NCBI RefSeq assembly: GCF_016865445.1
Contig: NZ_AP024412.1
Coordinates: forward strand, 1,821,847-1,885,846
Length of the DNA stretch: 64,000 nt
Direction of reading: 5' to 3'
From: Mariniplasma anaerobium
GTDB lineage: Bacteria > Bacillota_I > Bacilli_A > Acholeplasmatales > Acholeplasmataceae
Shown here: positions 61,707 through 64,000 of the stretch, in pieces
Numbering within the stretch: the stretch's first letter is position 1
How the letters are laid out: every line of letters begins with the position of its first letter
Notes under the pieces: generated by a model
What the model saw: only the letters and a program-made list of their open reading frames with translations
The model's database searches: none
What the model was told of the DNA's origin: nothing
Position numbers and translations under genes: made by a program

Positions 61707-63149
61707 TCACCCCAACAATTGTTTTTCTTGTAGTCTAGCATGCTTTTTCTCATTTAATCTTCTGTTAAATATTGTTTGACTTAATGAATAAATATTACCA
61801 AATACCCAATATAACGCTAACGCATTACTTTGATATGATATGAACATCATCATGATAACCATAAAGTAGCTTACAAACTTCATTGTTTTTTCGGTTTGAG
61901 CGCCTTGTGGGTTTGCATTGTGCTTATATGTGTTCTTAGCATAACTTGGTTTCTTCATTGAAATTTTTTGTAGAGTAAACATTGTAGCACCAACGATAGC
62001 AGCTAATATAAGTGCTGTAATACCATCGTTTGTATTTGCTAAGTTAACACCTAAAAATTTAGTGTTTGAAACTGAGCTAGCATACATACCACCTTCTAGA
62101 GATATACGTCTAACAACGCCGTACATTGCAATAAAGATAGGCATTTGTAAAAATGGCATTAAACATCCAAATACATTGATACCATGTTTTTTATAAACTT
62201 GCATCATTTCCATTTGCTGCATTTGTTGTGATTGTGGATCTTTTTTATTCGCATATTTTTGTTGTACACGTTGCATATCTGGTTGAGCTAAGTTCATCTT
62301 CATTGTCATATCATTACTTTTCGCATAAATTGGCCATGCAAGAGTTCTTACAATTAAAGTTGTAAATAAAATACCTAATGCAAATGAATTACCTAATAAT
62401 GATGCGAAAAATTGCATAATGAACGCTACTGGAATAACTAATACATAATCAAAGAATCCTGCATCTTCAGTTGAGATTGGTTTTTCACCACCCGCAACAT
62501 AGACTTCAAATGATTCACTGTAGCCTTCATATGTGAAAGAAACTGGATAACTAACTTTATCTTTAAATCCGTCAACGCCCATTGGGTCATATCCAAGATC
62601 ATCAAATAAAGCTGCATACGCTTCCGCGCTCATTGTTTCAGAAATAACGATAACATCTCCATCATTTTCTACTGCATAAGCTTCGATACCTGTTGGATCA
62701 AAACTTTGCCCCATATTATATAGGATAGCTTCTGATGGAAATCTAAAGACAACCATTGCAATATCATTATCTACAACTACAGTTTCAGGTTTAATATAGA
62801 TTCTAAATGAAACTTCTTCGCCTTCAACGGTAAATGTAAAGGTTTGGATGCCGCCTTCAATTCCGATTTCATCTGGTGATGCATTAGAAGGAAGAAGTCC
62901 TTCATATGCTACTGGTTCATCAGAAGTTGCACCTGATTCATTCAATAGCCAATAAGAAAGTCCATTATCACCTTTAAATGAGATGGAATTTCGATCTTCA
63001 TAATCGAAAACTAGCTTTTCGCCGTTTTCACCATATGGATTATTAACAATGACTTTTCCGACTGCATCACTACCACCACATGATGCAAGTGTGATAACAA
63101 GGAATAATGCCATAGCTATAAATACGATTTTTTTATAGTGTTTTTGCAT
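61707..63149 (-). CDS. yidC: YidC/Oxa1 membrane insertase with lipoprotein-anchored Ig-like N-terminal region
   Basis: 480 residues, against about 260-290 in typical Firmicutes. The lipobox LASC (Cys24) fits a lipoprotein-type YidC. Residues about 30-220 are an extra extracellular region with beta-strand-rich, Ig-like segments (FTFTVEGEEVSFRIYIKPE, SFTYEGYSESFEVYVAGG). The conserved insertase core starts near 230: FFASLLGNSFALGILFTTLIVR, in part, with the functional Arg, the Met-rich cytosolic loop (KDPQSQQMQQMEMMQVYKKHG, in part) and the last helices (YQSNALALYWVFGNIYSL). Inserts membrane proteins. It overlaps rnpA by 17 bases; no yidD is present between them. Confidence 0.93.
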   Translation of the reverse strand: MQKHYKKIVFIAMALFLVITLASCGGSDAVGKVIVNNPYGENGEKLVFDYEDRNSISFKGDNGLSYWLLNESGATSDEPVAYEGLLPSNASPDEIGIEGGIQTFTFTVEGEEVSFRIYIKPETVVVDNDIAMVVFRFPSEAILYNMGQSFDPTGIEAYAVENDGDVIVISETMSAEAYAALFDDLGYDPMGVDGFKDKVSYPVSFTYEGYSESFEVYVAGGEKPISTEDAGFFDYVLVIPVAFIMQFFASLLGNSFALGILFTTLIVRTLAWPIYAKSNDMTMKMNLAQPDMQRVQQKYANKKDPQSQQMQQMEMMQVYKKHGINVFGCLMPFLQMPIFIAMYGVVRRISLEGGMYASSVSNTKFLGVNLANTNDGITALILAAIVGATMFTLQKISMKKPSYAKNTYKHNANPQGAQTEKTMKFVSYFMVIMMMFISYQSNALALYWVFGNIYSLSQTIFNRRLNEKKHARLQEKQLLG

Positions 63150-63492
63150 TTTTATTCTCCATTAATTTAGATTTTTTTAATAGCAATGTCAACTTACTTT
63201 TTATCTCTTGATAGTCAAGTTGCTTAGCTTTTGGTCTTATAACAATTAAAAACAATTTATTTATAATAAATTGATCTTGCAAATCGCTAACAATCATACG
63301 AACTCTTCTTTTAATTAAATTTCTTTGAACTGCATTGCCATATTTTGTTCCAATAGACATTGCAAATCTAAAATTTTTAGCTTCAGGATCATTCGCTTGA
63401 TATACTGCAAAATAACTGTCGTTTTTTGCATCTCGTTTTCTATACACCGCATCAATTTCGCTATATTTCTTAATACGATATTTTTTTTTCAT
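63133..63492 (-). CDS. rnpA: Ribonuclease P protein component
   Basis: 119 residues. Small basic protein with the RNR-type core: YRIKKYSEIDAVYRKRDAK, FRFAMSIGTKYGNAVQRNLIKRRVR (seen in part) carrying the conserved GNAVQRNLIKR. Binds RNase P RNA to mature tRNA 5' ends. The 3' end overlaps yidC by 17 bases, and rpmH lies upstream beyond a terminator. Confidence 0.96.
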   Translation of the reverse strand: MKKKYRIKKYSEIDAVYRKRDAKNDSYFAVYQANDPEAKNFRFAMSIGTKYGNAVQRNLIKRRVRMIVSDLQDQFIINKLFLIVIRPKAKQLDYQEIKSKLTLLLKKSKLMENKNAKTL

Positions 63493-63512
63493 TCGATTTT
63501 AGATAAATTATT

Positions 63513-63568
63513 TAAAAAAAGAACCACTCAAAAAATAACATAAAGTTATTATTTTAATCGAGTAGTCC
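63513..63568 (-). terminator. Intrinsic terminator between rpmH and rnpA
   Basis: Outer stem GGACTACTC / GAGTGGTTC with inner AATAAC / GTTATT, then seven T on the minus strand. It would limit read-through from the strong rpmH promoter into rnpA. Confidence 0.75.
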
Positions 63569-63591
63569 AAGTGTTTTAAAATAATTTAGGT

Positions 63592-63726
63592 TTATACAGT
63601 TAATTCTGCGCGGCCTTTTAATCTGCGTCTTGCAAGTACGCGACGGCCACCAGCTGTTGCCATTCTAGCTCTAAAGCCATGAGTCTTTTGACGTTTTTGC
63701 TTATTTGGTTGATATGTTCTTTTCAC
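63592..63726 (-). CDS. rpmH: 50S ribosomal protein L34
   Basis: 44 residues from GTG 63726, placed by AGGTGG at 63735-63740 and by the invariant start of the family ([20 protein letters not shown]). The end, [15 protein letters not shown], is also typical. Structural protein of the large ribosomal subunit. Longer in-frame extensions upstream lack a ribosome binding site. First gene on this side of the origin, driven by the promoter at 63764-63792. Confidence 0.97.
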   Translation of the reverse strand: MKRTYQPNKQKRQKTHGFRARMATAGGRRVLARRRLKGRAELTV

Positions 63727-63763
63727 AATTAAAACCACCTTTCTTGCGAAACCATGCTTTATT

Positions 63764-63792
63764 ATTATATAAAATGTTGGTGGCTTTGTCAA
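63764..63792 (-). promoter_or_regulatory. Consensus SigA promoter of rpmH
   Basis: Minus strand TTGACA (63787-63792), 17-base spacer, TATAAT (63764-63769). Confidence 0.85.
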
Positions 63793-63883
63793 CAAAAAAA
63801 ACGCATTTTGAATATATATTTATTTTACCCCTAAATATAGCCTATTTATTGAACTACTTTTATATATATACTAAATGTTTTGA

Positions 63884-63980
63884 TGTGGATAACTTAATCA
63901 CATTTTATACACATTGTGGATAACTGGATAACTTTTATAAAAAGCCTTATAAAAGTGTTTAATCCCCCAATTTATCCACA
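63884..63980. other. DnaA-box cluster, part of the chromosomal origin region
   Basis: Four exact matches to TTATNCACA: 63884-63892 (minus), 63905-63913 (plus), 63915-63923 (minus) and 63972-63980 (plus), in an AT-rich rpmH-upstream region with no gene. This is the rpmH-dnaA intergenic region of Firmicutes and Mollicutes. The unwinding element may be here or beyond dnaA, outside the window. Confidence 0.85.
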
Positions 63981-64000
63981 ATTGGTTAAAAAGCAGATTG

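Noticed and set aside
1..64000. CRISPR arrays, tRNA or rRNA genes, prophage
   Set aside because: No regularly spaced repeats, no tRNA-like cloverleaf or TTCGA loops in intergenic DNA, no rRNA-like stretches and no phage structural genes were seen; the only mobile element is the IS.

Overview
The window is AT-rich and every gene I can support, about 46 of them, lies on the minus strand. At the right edge the order rpmH, rnpA, yidC, jag (read leftwards) is followed by a gene-free stretch with four DnaA boxes. The right end is therefore almost certainly at the chromosomal origin, with dnaA expected just outside, and the window is one replication arm transcribed with the fork. TGA is a normal stop codon (tight ATGA gene overlaps at 8924, 13979 and 39407), so this is not a code-4 mycoplasma. 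Low-GC Gram-positive synteny (rpoE-pyrG-fba, dnaX-ybaB-recR), many short-signal lipoproteins, Ig-like surface repeats and a secreted nuclease suggest a free-living Mollicutes-like lineage such as Izemoplasmatales or Acholeplasmatales. That placement is inference.

Left to right: 1-2840 holds a solute-binding lipoprotein and a second, truncated, binding-module protein. 3084-17689 is a surface-protein gene followed by a tightly packed six-gene operon: anmK, a GH4-like protein, a cytosolic GHL10 enzyme, an anchored double GHL10 enzyme, an AmiE/beta-lactamase-fold hydrolase and a lipoprotein N-acetylmuramoyl-alanine amidase. 17854-18708 is an RpiR/MurR-type regulator. 18824-22216 is an Etf-linked lactate dehydrogenase operon. 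22335-28877 holds a NAGPA-type phosphodiester glycosidase, a lipoprotein, a PIG-L deacetylase, a ROK-like kinase, a BaiN-like flavoprotein and an SGNH hydrolase. 28991-43073 is mainly housekeeping: fba, pyrG, rpoE, recR, ybaB, dnaX, mnmE, a TtcA-like gene and two nrnA paralogues. 43075-54865 is an apparent extracellular nucleic-acid locus: an SNase lipoprotein, a frameshifted giant lamin-tail lipoprotein and a CUT1-type ABC transporter with a complex leader. 55236-56949 is an intact IS1182-family element. asnS with a T-box, rmuC, a YiiX-like protein and the origin-proximal genes finish the window.

The most interesting reading is that 3-22 kb encodes peptidoglycan foraging. The surface amidase would strip stem peptides and the anchored GHL10 pair, related to DigH, would cut the denuded glycan. 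Cytosolic GHL10, AmiE-like, GH4-like and AnmK proteins would process imported muropeptide sugars. D-lactate released from MurNAc would be oxidised by the neighbouring Etf-lactate dehydrogenase. A MurR-like regulator and candidate cre sites fit catabolic control. No MurQ etherase is visible, so the pathway is incomplete within this window. A second theme is surface proteins sharing a cysteine-containing C-terminal tail (TGC-SAI...) that looks like an undescribed sorting signal.
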